24,756 nt of DNA from Alistipes sp. CAG:514 (GCA_000431015.1 HF985981.1:1-24756); one strand, 5' to 3'. Positions 7,865-16,600 are shown, numbered from the stretch's first letter. A program made the numbers and translations. The notes: generated from the letters alone by a model not told the origin.

Positions 7865-9394
7865 ATGGGAGGCAGGAAAAAAGTGATCATATTCGCTGGC
7901 CTTGGTGGGCTGGCGATCGGTGTGTGCGCCATGCTGGCGGTCGGAGGGGCGATGAGCCGCACTTCCACCAATGAGTATTGCATGAGTTGCCACTACCACG
8001 AGCAGGCTGACGCGGACTGGAAGAAGTCCGAGCACTACAACAGCGAGAGCGGTGTGGTGACGGATTGCGCCTCCTGCCATCTTCCTCCGAAAGAGAACGG
8101 CTACCTTCGGTACTACATGATCAAGGCCAGGATGGGAGCCAAGGATCTGTGGGCCAAGATGACCAAGGATAAGGACGAAATCAATTGGGACTCAAAAAGA
8201 ACCCTTGAGCACGGATCAAAAATCGTTTACAACGAATCCTGCGAGAAATGTCACGTCAATCTTTTCCCGACCGGAATCACGGATGACGGCATCACTGCTC
8301 ATCTCTACTATGAGGAGAACGCCAGGAAACTGAATCTCCAGTGCATCAGCTGCCATCTGAACACTGGCCACGACATGCCGGGCTACGAACATAAGAGGCT
8401 GGAAGGCAAGGTGATGGACACGGGAGGCGGTGAAAAGTACGACAGCGTGGCTGTGGTGGCTTCATTCGCGAACTTCACGGAAACGGTTCCCGGTACGACA
8501 GCCGCGATCAGGATGGTCGCTGTTCCGGGAGGCGAGTTCACGATCGGGAGTCCGGACAACGAGCCGTTCCGCTCGGCGGACGAAGGGCCTCGGAAAAAAG
8601 TAAGAATATCTCCGTTCTTCATGGGCGAGGTCGAGGTGACCTGGCATCAGTTCTGGGCTTTTTACAACGAAACAATGTCAGAGGGCAGAACCCCGCCGGA
8701 GAAAATCTTCGCCAACAACAACCGTCCGGATGTGGACGCGGTCAGCGGTCCGACCCCACCGTTCGGATTCCCGGACCAAGGCTGGGGAATGGGCGAGAGG
8801 CCGGCGATCACGATGACCCACTACGCGGCGGAGACCTTCTGCCAGTGGCTTTCGCTCAAGACGGGACGCAACTACCGCCTTCCGACCGAGGCGGAATGGG
8901 AATATGCGGCCCGTGGCGGCACCCAGACCCCGTACTTCTTCGAAGGAAGTCCGAAAAAATATTCAAAAGAAACATTCTGGAACAGGCTGTTCGGGGCTGA
9001 CACCACCTCGATCGCAAGTTATGTGGTATATTCAGAAGACAGTTTCGGCAAGACTCAGGAACCTTCCGAGGTGAAGGCCAATCCGTTCGGGCTTAAGAAT
9101 ATGCTGGGCAACGTCATGGAGTATTGCTCCGACCGTTATGCCGCGGATGCATATTCAAGGATCGCCGACGGCGCGCTTGATCCGAAGGGTCCGGAGAGCG
9201 GCGATGAGTTCGTGGTCCGCGGCGGGGCATATTCAGATGACGCCTCGCTTGTCCGCTGCGCCGCCAGAGCCCACACCAAGACTGATGACTGGCTCCGCAC
9301 TGACCCGCAGAATCCGAAGAGCATCTGGTGGTATTCTGACATCAAGGGTATCGGTTTCAGAGTTGTGTGCGATGTTCCCGATGGAATTTTATAA
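7865..9394 (+). CDS. NapC/NrfH four-haem cytochrome c fused to a SUMF1-like domain
   Basis: A 509-residue fusion. Residues 7-30 form one membrane anchor. Four haem-binding CxxCH motifs follow: CMSCH (39-43), CASCH (68-72), CEKCH (126-130) and CISCH (160-164), with the NapC/NirT signature HYNSESGV between the first two. In the family this module carries electrons between menaquinol and a periplasmic partner. From about residue 215 to 503 it is a SUMF1/formylglycine-generating-enzyme-like fold (MVAVPGGEFTIGS, YRLPTEAEWEYAARGG, NMLGNVMEYCSD, VVRGGAYSDD, WWYSDIKGIGFRVV). The two catalytic cysteines of true formylglycine-generating enzymes are not present in the GGAY region, so sulfatase activation is unlikely; a structural or binding role is more probable. 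First gene of an operon that also encodes two exported oxidoreductase-type proteins and System II haem attachment. An in-frame TTG at 7802 was rejected because the promoter lies over it. Confidence 0.92.
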   Translation: MGGRKKVIIFAGLGGLAIGVCAMLAVGGAMSRTSTNEYCMSCHYHEQADADWKKSEHYNSESGVVTDCASCHLPPKENGYLRYYMIKARMGAKDLWAKMTKDKDEINWDSKRTLEHGSKIVYNESCEKCHVNLFPTGITDDGITAHLYYEENARKLNLQCISCHLNTGHDMPGYEHKRLEGKVMDTGGGEKYDSVAVVASFANFTETVPGTTAAIRMVAVPGGEFTIGSPDNEPFRSADEGPRKKVRISPFFMGEVEVTWHQFWAFYNETMSEGRTPPEKIFANNNRPDVDAVSGPTPPFGFPDQGWGMGERPAITMTHYAAETFCQWLSLKTGRNYRLPTEAEWEYAARGGTQTPYFFEGSPKKYSKETFWNRLFGADTTSIASYVVYSEDSFGKTQEPSEVKANPFGLKNMLGNVMEYCSDRYAADAYSRIADGALDPKGPESGDEFVVRGGAYSDDASLVRCAARAHTKTDDWLRTDPQNPKSIWWYSDIKGIGFRVVCDVPDGIL

Positions 9395-9421
9395 TTAAAT
9401 AACTTAAAGACTATCAATAAA

Positions 9422-10777
9422 ATGAGCAACAAAATGGACAGAAGATCCTTTCTTGGCAGGAGTGCCAGGATCGGAGTGGGTCTGGTGGGTGGAAGCGTTC
9501 TGCTTTCCGCCTGCGCAGGTGGTGACAAATCCGGTAAGATGACTCCCCTCAGGCAGCCGGGCGAGTACTATGTACCCGAGCTTCCTGACAAGGCCATCGA
9601 CGGAAAGGAACTTAAGGTCGGAGTGATCGGATGCGGCGGTCGTGGAAGCGGTGCCGTTGAGGATCTGCTGAATGCCGCCGACGGGATCAAGGTGACGGCT
9701 TTGGGCGATGTGTTCGCTGACCGCCTCGGCAGCCTCCGTGACAGCCTGAAGGACAAGTGGAGCCAGGAAGTTCCGCAGGATCATTGTTTTGTCGGCTTCG
9801 AGGCCTACAAGCAGGTGATAGACTCCGGCGTGGATATGGTGATTGTCGCCACTCCGCCAGTCTTCCGTCCGACGCATTTCCAGTACGCTACCGAGAAGGG
9901 GGTTCACTCCTTCCTTGAGAAGCCTATCGCTGTGGACGCCAAGGGCTATCGTCTGATCATGGCGACGGCGAAACAGGCTGAGGCCAAGGGGCTTAGCGTG
10001 GTGACCGGAACCCAGCGCCACCATCAGAGACCTTACGTGGAGTCTTTCAAGAGGATCCAGGAGGGAATGATCGGTGAGATCACCGGCGGCAACGTCTACT
10101 GGAATCAGGGAATGCTTTGGTACAAGGAGCGTCAGCAGGGCTGGAGCGACATGGAGTGGATGATCCGTGACTGGGTCAACTGGAAGTGGCTCTCAGGCGA
10201 CCACATCGTCGAGCAGCATGTCCACAACATCGACGTGTTCAACTGGATGATCGGTAAGCACCCTATCAAGGCGACCGGTTTCGGCAGCCGCCAGCGCCGC
10301 GTCACCGGCGACCAGTACGACAACTTCAGCATTGACTTTGAATATGAGAACGGCGTCCATCTGCACAGTATGTCGCGTCAGATCGACGGTTGCTCGACCA
10401 ACATCGGCGAATGTGTCCACGGAACGAAGGGCTACTGGAGCTCGGCGGATTTCGCCATCCGTGATCTTCAGGGCAATGTCCTCTGGCAGTTTGACTTCGA
10501 GGCTGAGAAGGCTCAGTACAAGCAGACCAATCCGTACGTGCTTGAGCATGTGGATTGGGTGAACCACATCCGTAAGGGTGAGGCTCATGTGGAGGCTGGC
10601 GAGTGTGGCATATCTTCTCTCTGCGGCGTTATGGGTCGTGAGTCGGCCTACACCGGCAACACCATCACCTGGGACGAGATCAGCGCCGCCGCTCTGGATT
10701 ACCTTCCGGAGAAGCTTGAGCTCGGCAAGATGGACATGAGCAAGTACACTGTCCCGGTTCCTGGAACTGAAAAGTAA
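9422..10777 (+). CDS. Gfo/Idh/MocA oxidoreductase, Tat-exported lipoprotein
   Basis: A 451-residue NAD(P)-binding oxidoreductase of the Gfo/Idh/MocA family, which oxidises or reduces sugars and glycosides using a tightly held nicotinamide cofactor. The N-terminus has a twin-arginine motif (RRSFLG, 7-12) followed by a lipobox ending at Cys31 (LLSAC), so it is exported folded, with cofactor, and lipid-anchored. The Rossmann motif is GVIGCGGRGSGA (68-78), the family EKP motif is FLEKPIAV (residues 166-168) and the active-site block is GDHIVEQHVHNID (259-271). The gene starts 27 bases after the cytochrome fusion and the next gene follows within 6 bases of its stop, so it belongs to the same transcript. 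The substrate is unknown. A C3-oxidising glycoside dehydrogenase would fit the neighbouring TIM barrel, by analogy with DgpA and the Bacteroides 3-keto-glycoside pathway. Confidence 0.93.
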   Translation: MSNKMDRRSFLGRSARIGVGLVGGSVLLSACAGGDKSGKMTPLRQPGEYYVPELPDKAIDGKELKVGVIGCGGRGSGAVEDLLNAADGIKVTALGDVFADRLGSLRDSLKDKWSQEVPQDHCFVGFEAYKQVIDSGVDMVIVATPPVFRPTHFQYATEKGVHSFLEKPIAVDAKGYRLIMATAKQAEAKGLSVVTGTQRHHQRPYVESFKRIQEGMIGEITGGNVYWNQGMLWYKERQQGWSDMEWMIRDWVNWKWLSGDHIVEQHVHNIDVFNWMIGKHPIKATGFGSRQRRVTGDQYDNFSIDFEYENGVHLHSMSRQIDGCSTNIGECVHGTKGYWSSADFAIRDLQGNVLWQFDFEAEKAQYKQTNPYVLEHVDWVNHIRKGEAHVEAGECGISSLCGVMGRESAYTGNTITWDEISAAALDYLPEKLELGKMDMSKYTVPVPGTEK

Positions 10778-10783
10778 TTGATT

Positions 10784-11692
10784 ATGAACAGAAGACATTT
10801 TCTTTCGTCAGCGGCGATCGGATCAGCTGCCTTGGCCGCGGCCTCTATGCTGCCGGGATGTGCCACTGCATTGGACAAGAAGAAGTGCGTGCCACGTCTT
10901 GAGCTGAAGCTCTCGTTTCAGGAAGGAATTGCCCCGGGAAAGAATCTGGGCGAGCAGCTGGATTTCATGGAAGACCTGGAGGTGCGTGGTTTCGAGCCGA
11001 ACGGACGGAACCTTCCTGCCCGCGTCAATGAGATTCGTAACGCCCTCAGCGGACGTGACATCGAGGTCTCTGCCATCTGCGCCGGATTCGACGGCTTCAT
11101 CCTGGCCGAAGACCCGGCGGTCAAGGCGTCGTTCGACAAATCGATGCGCGAGATCGTGGCCGCTGCAGGTGAACTCGGCTCGGTGGGAGTCATAATGGTC
11201 CCGGCTTTCAACGGCCAGACTCCGTGCAGACCCCACACCCTGGACACCCGCAACTACCTCTGCGAGCAGCTCCACGACCTCGGAGAGTTCGCCCTTGAGC
11301 ACAGCACGACCGTGATTCTTGAGCCATTGAACAGAAGGGAGGCCTTCTATCTCCGTCAGGTTGCCGACGCCGCCGCGATCGCACGCGATTCCGACAGCAA
11401 GGGCGTGAAGGTGATGGGTGATTTCTGGCACATGTCCGAGGAGACCTCCGACTACGGCGCGCTGACATCAGCCGGCATCGAGTACCTCCAGCACGTCCAC
11501 ATCGCCAGCCGTGGCCGCAGACTGATGCCTGGAGAGGACGGCGCGAAGGACGACTACAAGTCCGGATTCCGGGCGCTCCAGCACATGGACTACAAGAACT
11601 ATGTCAGTTTCGAGTGCGGCACTGCCGGAGACCGTGCCAAGACCGTGAGGGAAGCCGTCAGACTCCTGTCGGATCAATGGTATAGTCTGTAA
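10784..11692 (+). CDS. Xylose-isomerase-like TIM barrel, Tat-exported lipoprotein
   Basis: A 302-residue protein of the sugar phosphate isomerase/epimerase (AP endonuclease 2-like) fold. A twin-arginine motif (RRHFLSS, 3-9) precedes a lipobox LPGC with Cys26, so it should share the compartment of the preceding oxidoreductase. The metal-site residues expected of the fold are visible: E180 (ILEPLNRR), D213 and H216 (VMGDFWHM), H239 (HVHIAS) and E277 (SFECG). The ATG at 10784 is used; the frame is also open from a TTG at 10778, but that adds only two residues and no signal. The stop overlaps the start of the next gene by one base (TAATG), indicating translational coupling. In known pairs this fold performs epimerisation, hydration or beta-elimination on the 3-keto sugar made by a Gfo/Idh/MocA partner; that role here is inference. 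Confidence 0.9.
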   Translation: MNRRHFLSSAAIGSAALAAASMLPGCATALDKKKCVPRLELKLSFQEGIAPGKNLGEQLDFMEDLEVRGFEPNGRNLPARVNEIRNALSGRDIEVSAICAGFDGFILAEDPAVKASFDKSMREIVAAAGELGSVGVIMVPAFNGQTPCRPHTLDTRNYLCEQLHDLGEFALEHSTTVILEPLNRREAFYLRQVADAAAIARDSDSKGVKVMGDFWHMSEETSDYGALTSAGIEYLQHVHIASRGRRLMPGEDGAKDDYKSGFRALQHMDYKNYVSFECGTAGDRAKTVREAVRLLSDQWYSL

Positions 11693-12555
11693 TGGTTGTC
11701 GCAGGTCATACGTTCGGGCTGTTGGCGGCCCTGCTCTATGTCTGTCTTCTGGTGGTCATCTATGTTTTGCGTGACCGCTGGCCGCTGTTCAGGCATCTGG
11801 CCGGACGGAAAGCCTGCCTGACCTCGATCTCAATCGTGCTGTTCCTGCTGCTCGTCTTCGGGCTTGTACCGCAGGACGGGGGCAGGGATGGTTTTTTCGG
11901 CGTTCTCGGTTTCAGGAATATGAGCCGGTCGCCGATCTTCATCCTCGCGTTGCTTCTTTTGGCGACAAGCGTCACACTGAACGCGATAGGGGATATTCAT
12001 AGATTCAGCAAGCATCGCCTCGGGGTGACCTGCGCCCATCTGGGCCTGTCGGTGATTCTGATCGCCGGACTTTTCGGCTCCGGCGGCACCGTCCGGACGG
12101 TTATGATCGCGATGCCGAATGTCCCGGACCATCAAGCGCGGAACGAAGTCACTTATGAATATGTCAAACTCCCTTTCGAGTTGACACTCAGGGATTTCTC
12201 TGTTTATGAATATTCTTCCGAGGTCACCTTGACCCTTCCTGACGGCCGCTCATCAGAGATCAAAATCGCTGTGAACCACCCTGCAAAGGTCGGTTCGTGG
12301 TGGATTTACCAGTCGGACTACCTGTCGGACACGGAACGGGGAGAGTTCGCAAGCATATTCAAGTGTGTCTGTTCGCCTTTGTCGGAGGTTTTCCGCATTG
12401 CATTGTGGCTGCTGCTTGTCTCAGCCGCGGCGATGGTGTTCTTTGCTGGCTTCAAACCGTCTTTTGGAAAGAAAGGACCATTGTCTGTAAAACTACAAGA
12501 TGGCGCCGCTCCCTTAGGATGTGGAACTTTCAATGAAAAGGAGGAACGGTTATGA
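11692..12555 (+). CDS. resB: ResB/CcsB-like cytochrome c biogenesis protein (System II)
   Basis: A 287-residue membrane protein with four N-terminal transmembrane segments (about 8-26, 43-61, 82-101, 112-131), a periplasmic beta-rich domain (about 140-235) and a last membrane segment (about 239-258). The segment AHLGLSVILIAGLFGSGG carries the conserved His-Leu-Gly of ResB. It is shorter than the usual ResB of about 400 residues or more, but this short form is typical when ccsA is next to it in Bacteroidota. It works with CcsA to move haem across the membrane and attach it to CxxCH motifs. The gene overlaps its neighbours on both sides (1 base upstream, 4 bases downstream as ATGA). Its place here suggests it matures the four-haem cytochrome of the same operon. 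Confidence 0.85.
   Translation: MVVAGHTFGLLAALLYVCLLVVIYVLRDRWPLFRHLAGRKACLTSISIVLFLLLVFGLVPQDGGRDGFFGVLGFRNMSRSPIFILALLLLATSVTLNAIGDIHRFSKHRLGVTCAHLGLSVILIAGLFGSGGTVRTVMIAMPNVPDHQARNEVTYEYVKLPFELTLRDFSVYEYSSEVTLTLPDGRSSEIKIAVNHPAKVGSWWIYQSDYLSDTERGEFASIFKCVCSPLSEVFRIALWLLLVSAAAMVFFAGFKPSFGKKGPLSVKLQDGAAPLGCGTFNEKEERL
12539..12544 (+). promoter_or_regulatory. Canonical Shine-Dalgarno for ccsA
   Basis: AGGAGG lies 7 bases before the ccsA ATG, inside the end of resB. Strong Shine-Dalgarno sites are rare in Bacteroidota, so this one together with the ATGA overlap suggests deliberate re-initiation to keep ResB and CcsA balanced. Confidence 0.7.
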
Positions 12556-13421
12556 GTTGGGATTCGTTTGTCTGGTTCGCCTTGGCAGCGTCACTGTTCT
12601 GGATTTCAGGAGCGATTGTCTCCGTGATTTCCAAACGTAGGCTCCCGGCCGCCGTTCTGACCGGATGCGGCTCTGCCATATTCATGACATTCATTGTCGG
12701 GGTCTGGATTTCGCTTGGGCGTCCGCCTCTCCGCACTATGGGGGAGACCCGCCTTTGGTTCAGCCTGTTCCTTTCGCTGATCGGGCTCGTGGTGTATCTT
12801 CGTTGGCGTTACCGCTGGGTACTTCCGTTCGGATGCCTGATGGCCGTGATGTTCGCCAGCATCAACATATTCAAGCCAGAGATTCACACTGAAGAACTTA
12901 TGCCGGCTCTCCGCAGCCCGTGGTTCGTCCCGCACGTCATCGTCTATATGTTTTCCTACGCCGTGATGGGCATCGCCACCATCCTGGCCATCCGTATTCT
13001 CTGGCTGACCCGCCGTTCAGCCGCGGGATCCGCTCCGGCCACTGGGTCAACAACTCCTGCCACTGTCGATGCGGCCGCAAGTCCCCTGTCACCGTCCCTT
13101 CAAGGCGACCTGCGCCTCTGCGACACCCTGGTGCGCATGGGCTGGGGATTCATCACAATGGGCATAGTGATGGGCGCCCTTTGGGCCAAACAGGCCTGGG
13201 GTGACTACTGGACATGGGATCCTAAGGAAACCTGGGCCGCCGCCACCTGGCTCAGCTATCTTCTGTACATGCATCTCCGTCAAGGACAAGGCCAGGAACC
13301 GGACAAGACCCTGCGCCGCACCCTCGCCCTCCTGATCTTCTCCTTCATCCTCCTCCAGATGTGCTGGTGGGGCGTAAACTACCTCCCCTCAGCCCAAGGC
13401 TTCAGCCTGCACACGTATTAG
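12552..13421 (+). CDS. ccsA: CcsA/ResC haem-handling cytochrome c assembly protein
   Basis: A 289-residue polytopic membrane protein of the CcmC/CcmF/CcsA family. The tryptophan-rich haem-binding motif WGDYWTWDPKETW sits at residues 216-228. The two flanking periplasmic histidine regions are visible as PHVIVYMFSYAVMG and, at the extreme C-terminus, SLHTY. With ResB it forms the System II synthetase that exports haem and ligates it to apocytochrome c. A low-complexity Ala/Ser/Thr/Pro insertion (about residues 157-180) separates two membrane segments and is unusual for the family. It is the last gene of the operon: two terminator-like hairpins follow within 100 bases. Confidence 0.92.
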   Translation: MSWDSFVWFALAASLFWISGAIVSVISKRRLPAAVLTGCGSAIFMTFIVGVWISLGRPPLRTMGETRLWFSLFLSLIGLVVYLRWRYRWVLPFGCLMAVMFASINIFKPEIHTEELMPALRSPWFVPHVIVYMFSYAVMGIATILAIRILWLTRRSAAGSAPATGSTTPATVDAAASPLSPSLQGDLRLCDTLVRMGWGFITMGIVMGALWAKQAWGDYWTWDPKETWAAATWLSYLLYMHLRQGQGQEPDKTLRRTLALLIFSFILLQMCWWGVNYLPSAQGFSLHTY

Positions 13422-13443
13422 TCTCTAATTATTAAGGGGCATT

Positions 13444-13472
13444 CCGACATTGTGTCACTTCCGTCGGTTTTT
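13444..13472 (+). terminator. Possible weak terminator after ccsA
   Basis: CCGAC (13444-13448) pairs with GTCGG (13463-13467) across a 14-base loop and is followed by five T residues. The stem is short, so this is the weaker of two candidates. Confidence 0.4.
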
Positions 13473-13485
13473 GTTGCCTATTTGG

Positions 13486-13515
13486 AATCCCGAACACATA
13501 AATTTGGGATTTTTT
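13486..13515 (+). terminator. Intrinsic terminator of the cytochrome operon
   Basis: AATCCCGAA (13486-13494) pairs with TTTGGGATT (13503-13511), nine pairs including one G-T, with an 8-base loop and a run of T residues after it. It closes the operon before the SusC promoter. Confidence 0.7.
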
Positions 13516-13527
13516 ATGCCCTCCCTG

Positions 13528-13557
13528 TTGTTTTATAGATTCTTTTTCCTATCTTGC
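13528..13557 (+). promoter_or_regulatory. Probable promoter of the SusC operon, long leader
   Basis: TTG at 13528-13530, a 19-base gap, then TATCTTGC at 13550-13557, an imperfect -7 box. Transcription would begin near 13564, leaving an untranslated leader of about 130 bases before the SusC ATG. The leader contains a small GGGG-ATTT-CCCC hairpin at 13592-13603. No sigma/anti-sigma pair or hybrid two-component regulator gene is present beside the operon. Confidence 0.4.
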
Positions 13558-13697
13558 GCCTTCATTTAAACGTTGTAGGAAGACGATTTTTGGGGATTTC
13601 CCCTTGGATTTCATTTCTTGCAGAAAGGCTTCGCTGTTGATTTTGAGGAGACTGAATACACTTTAACTAATAAATAAGTTTAACAAAACCAGGTACT

Positions 13698-16600
13698 ATG
13701 AGTAAAAAAATCTGTATGGTCTTGGTCTTTCTGCTGACGATGGCAGGAATGCTGTCGGCCCAGACAAGAACCGTCAAGGGAAATGTCGTCTTCTCAGAGG
13801 ACGGACAGCCGGCGATCGGAGCCTATGTCTCGGTGGAAGGAACCAAAATCGGTGGAATCACCGATGTCGACGGAAATTTCCAGATTACTGGAGTTCCAGC
13901 AAGTGCGAAATTCGTTGTTGTGACTTATCTTGGAGCCAAGGAAAAGAAGGTCGCGATCGCCGACGTGATGAAAATCATCGTTGAGCCGGATTCCGAAGTC
14001 CTTGAAGGAGTTGTGGTTACCGGTATGCAGAAAATGGACAAGCGAATGTTCACCGGATCTGCTACGAAGATCAGCGCCAATGACGCCAAGTTGGATGGTA
14101 TGGCCGACATCAGCCGTTCCCTTGAAGGAAAGGTGGCTGGTGTGTCCGTCCAGAACGTGTCGGGTACCTTCGGAACCGCTCCGAAGATCCGTGTCCGTGG
14201 TTCGACCTCCATCTATGGCTCGTCAAAGCCGCTGTGGGTAGTTGACGGTGTGATCATGGAGGACGTGGTCGAGGTCAGCGCCGAGGATCTTTCCTCTGGT
14301 GACGCCAACACCCTGATCTCCTCAGCGATCGCCGGCCTCAACTCCGATGATATTGAGAGTTTTGATATCCTTAAGGACGGTTCCGCCACTTCCATCTACG
14401 GCGCACGTGCCATGGCTGGAGTCATCGTCGTGACCACCAAGAAAGGTCGCGCGGGGCAGAACCACATCACCTACAACGGTGAGTATACCATGCGTCTGAA
14501 GCCGATGTACAGCACATTCAACATCATGAACTCACAGGATCAGATGGGCATCTATCAGGAGCTTCAGCAGAAGGGCTGGCTTAACTATGCCCACACCTCC
14601 ACGGCCTCTGACAGTGGTGTCTATGGAAAGATGTATCAGCTTCTCAGCCAGTACGATCCAAGTACCGGTAAGTTCGCTCTCGCCAACACTCCTGAAGCTA
14701 AGGCGGAGTACCTCCGCGCGGCAGAGTACCGTAACACGGACTGGTTCGACCGTCTTTTCTCCACCGCCATCCAGCACACGCACTCTGTCAGCATCTCTGG
14801 CGGCTCAGACAAGACAAACTACTATGCGTCAATGAGTATCATGGACGACCCAGGGTGGACAAACCAGAGCAAGGTTCAGCGCTACACGGCCAACATGAAC
14901 CTAACCTATAAGATTTTCAACAATCTTTCCCTCAATCTTATCAGCAACGCCTCCTACAGAAAGCAGAAGGCTCCTGGAACCTTGAGCTCCTCGATCAACG
15001 CCGTTACAGGTGAGGTAAAGAGAGACTTCGACATCAACCCGTACTCCTATGCACTGAACACCTCCAGGACTCTTGATCCGGATGAGTTCTACACCAGGAA
15101 TTACGCTCCTTTCAACATCATGTACGAGCTGGACAACAATTATCTCGATCTTGATGTTTTCAATTTCAGAAATCAGGCAGAACTGAAGTACACCCCGATC
15201 AAGAAGGTGGAACTCAGTGCTTTGGCCTCGGTTAAGTACTCGCAGACGACACGTGAGCACAATGTGCTCGACAACTCCAACCAGGCTCTTGCCTACAGGG
15301 AGATGAGTACTTCGACCATCAGGAACAGCAACCCGTTCCTCTACACGGATCCGGACAATCCTTATTCTCTTCCAGAGACTGTGCTGCCGCATGGTGGTAT
15401 ATTCCAACGTACTGACAACAAGATGTATGGTTGGGACTTCCGCGCGACCGCAAGCTACAACGACCAGTTCGGTGAGGATCACATGCTGAACCTCTACGGT
15501 GGTATGGAGGTCAACAGTGTGGATCGTCACGCTGTCTGGTTCAGAGGCTGGGGCATGCAGTATGACATGGGCGAGATCGCCAACTACAACTACCTCGTGT
15601 TCAAGAAGAGTTCCGAGGACGGAGCGGACTACTACACCATGGGCAACTCCCGTGAGCGCAGAGCCGCCTTCTTCGGTACGGGAACATATTCATTCAAAGG
15701 CCGCTACATTGTCAACGGCACCGTCCGCTACGAGGGTTCAAACCGTCTTGGCAAGTCCCGCACGGCAAGATGGCTCCCTACATGGAACGTGTCCGGAAGA
15801 TGGAACGCCCATGACGAGCCGTTCATGAAGAGCCTCTACCCTTATGTTTCCCACTTCGCGCTCAAGGCTTCATATTCATTGACGGGAGAGAGCGGCCCTT
15901 CTTGGGTCAATAACTCCGAGGTGAAGATCAGCAGCGAGATACCTTGGAGACCTTCTTCAGGTCTCAGGGAGTCTCATCTCTACATCGCCAGCCTAGCGAA
16001 CGAGGATCTTACATTTGAAAAGAAGCATGAGCTGAACATCGGTTTCGAGTCTGGCTTCTTTGACAACAGGATCAATTTCGCCTTTGACTGGTACAAGAGA
16101 AACAACTTTGACCTGATTGGTCTTACCAACACTCCGGGTGTCGGCGGTGAGGTCAGGAAGTACGGTAACATCGCTTCCATGAAATCCAACGGTGTGGAAC
16201 TCAGTCTCACCACGACCAACATCAAGACAAAGGACTTCTCTTGGTCAACGAACTTCATCTACTCGCACACGAAGAACGAGGTTACGGATCTTCTTACCTC
16301 ACAGAGAGTCATTGACCTGATCTCCGGTACCGGATTCGCCCAAGAAGGCTATCCGAACCATAGTATCTTCTCCATTCCGTTCAAGGGTCTGAATTCCGAG
16401 GGTCTTCCGACTTTCCTCAACGAGAGCGGTGATGTCACTGTGACGGACATCAACTTCCAGAACAGTGATCCGGACAAGCTCGGATTCCTTGAATATTCCG
16501 GAACTTCTGAACCTACTGATGTCGGCTCGTTCGGCAACACCTTTAAATTCAAGAGATTCACTTTGAATGTGTTCATGACCTACTCATTCGGCAACGTCAT

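Noticed and set aside
7865..8380. Nitrite reduction (nrfHA) operon
   Set aside because: The NrfH-like module and resB-ccsA are present, but no NrfA-type five-haem reductase (CxxCK) is found anywhere in the window.
9422..11692. Cytoplasmic inositol catabolism pair
   Set aside because: Both proteins carry Tat signals and lipoboxes, so they are predicted to act outside the cytoplasm.
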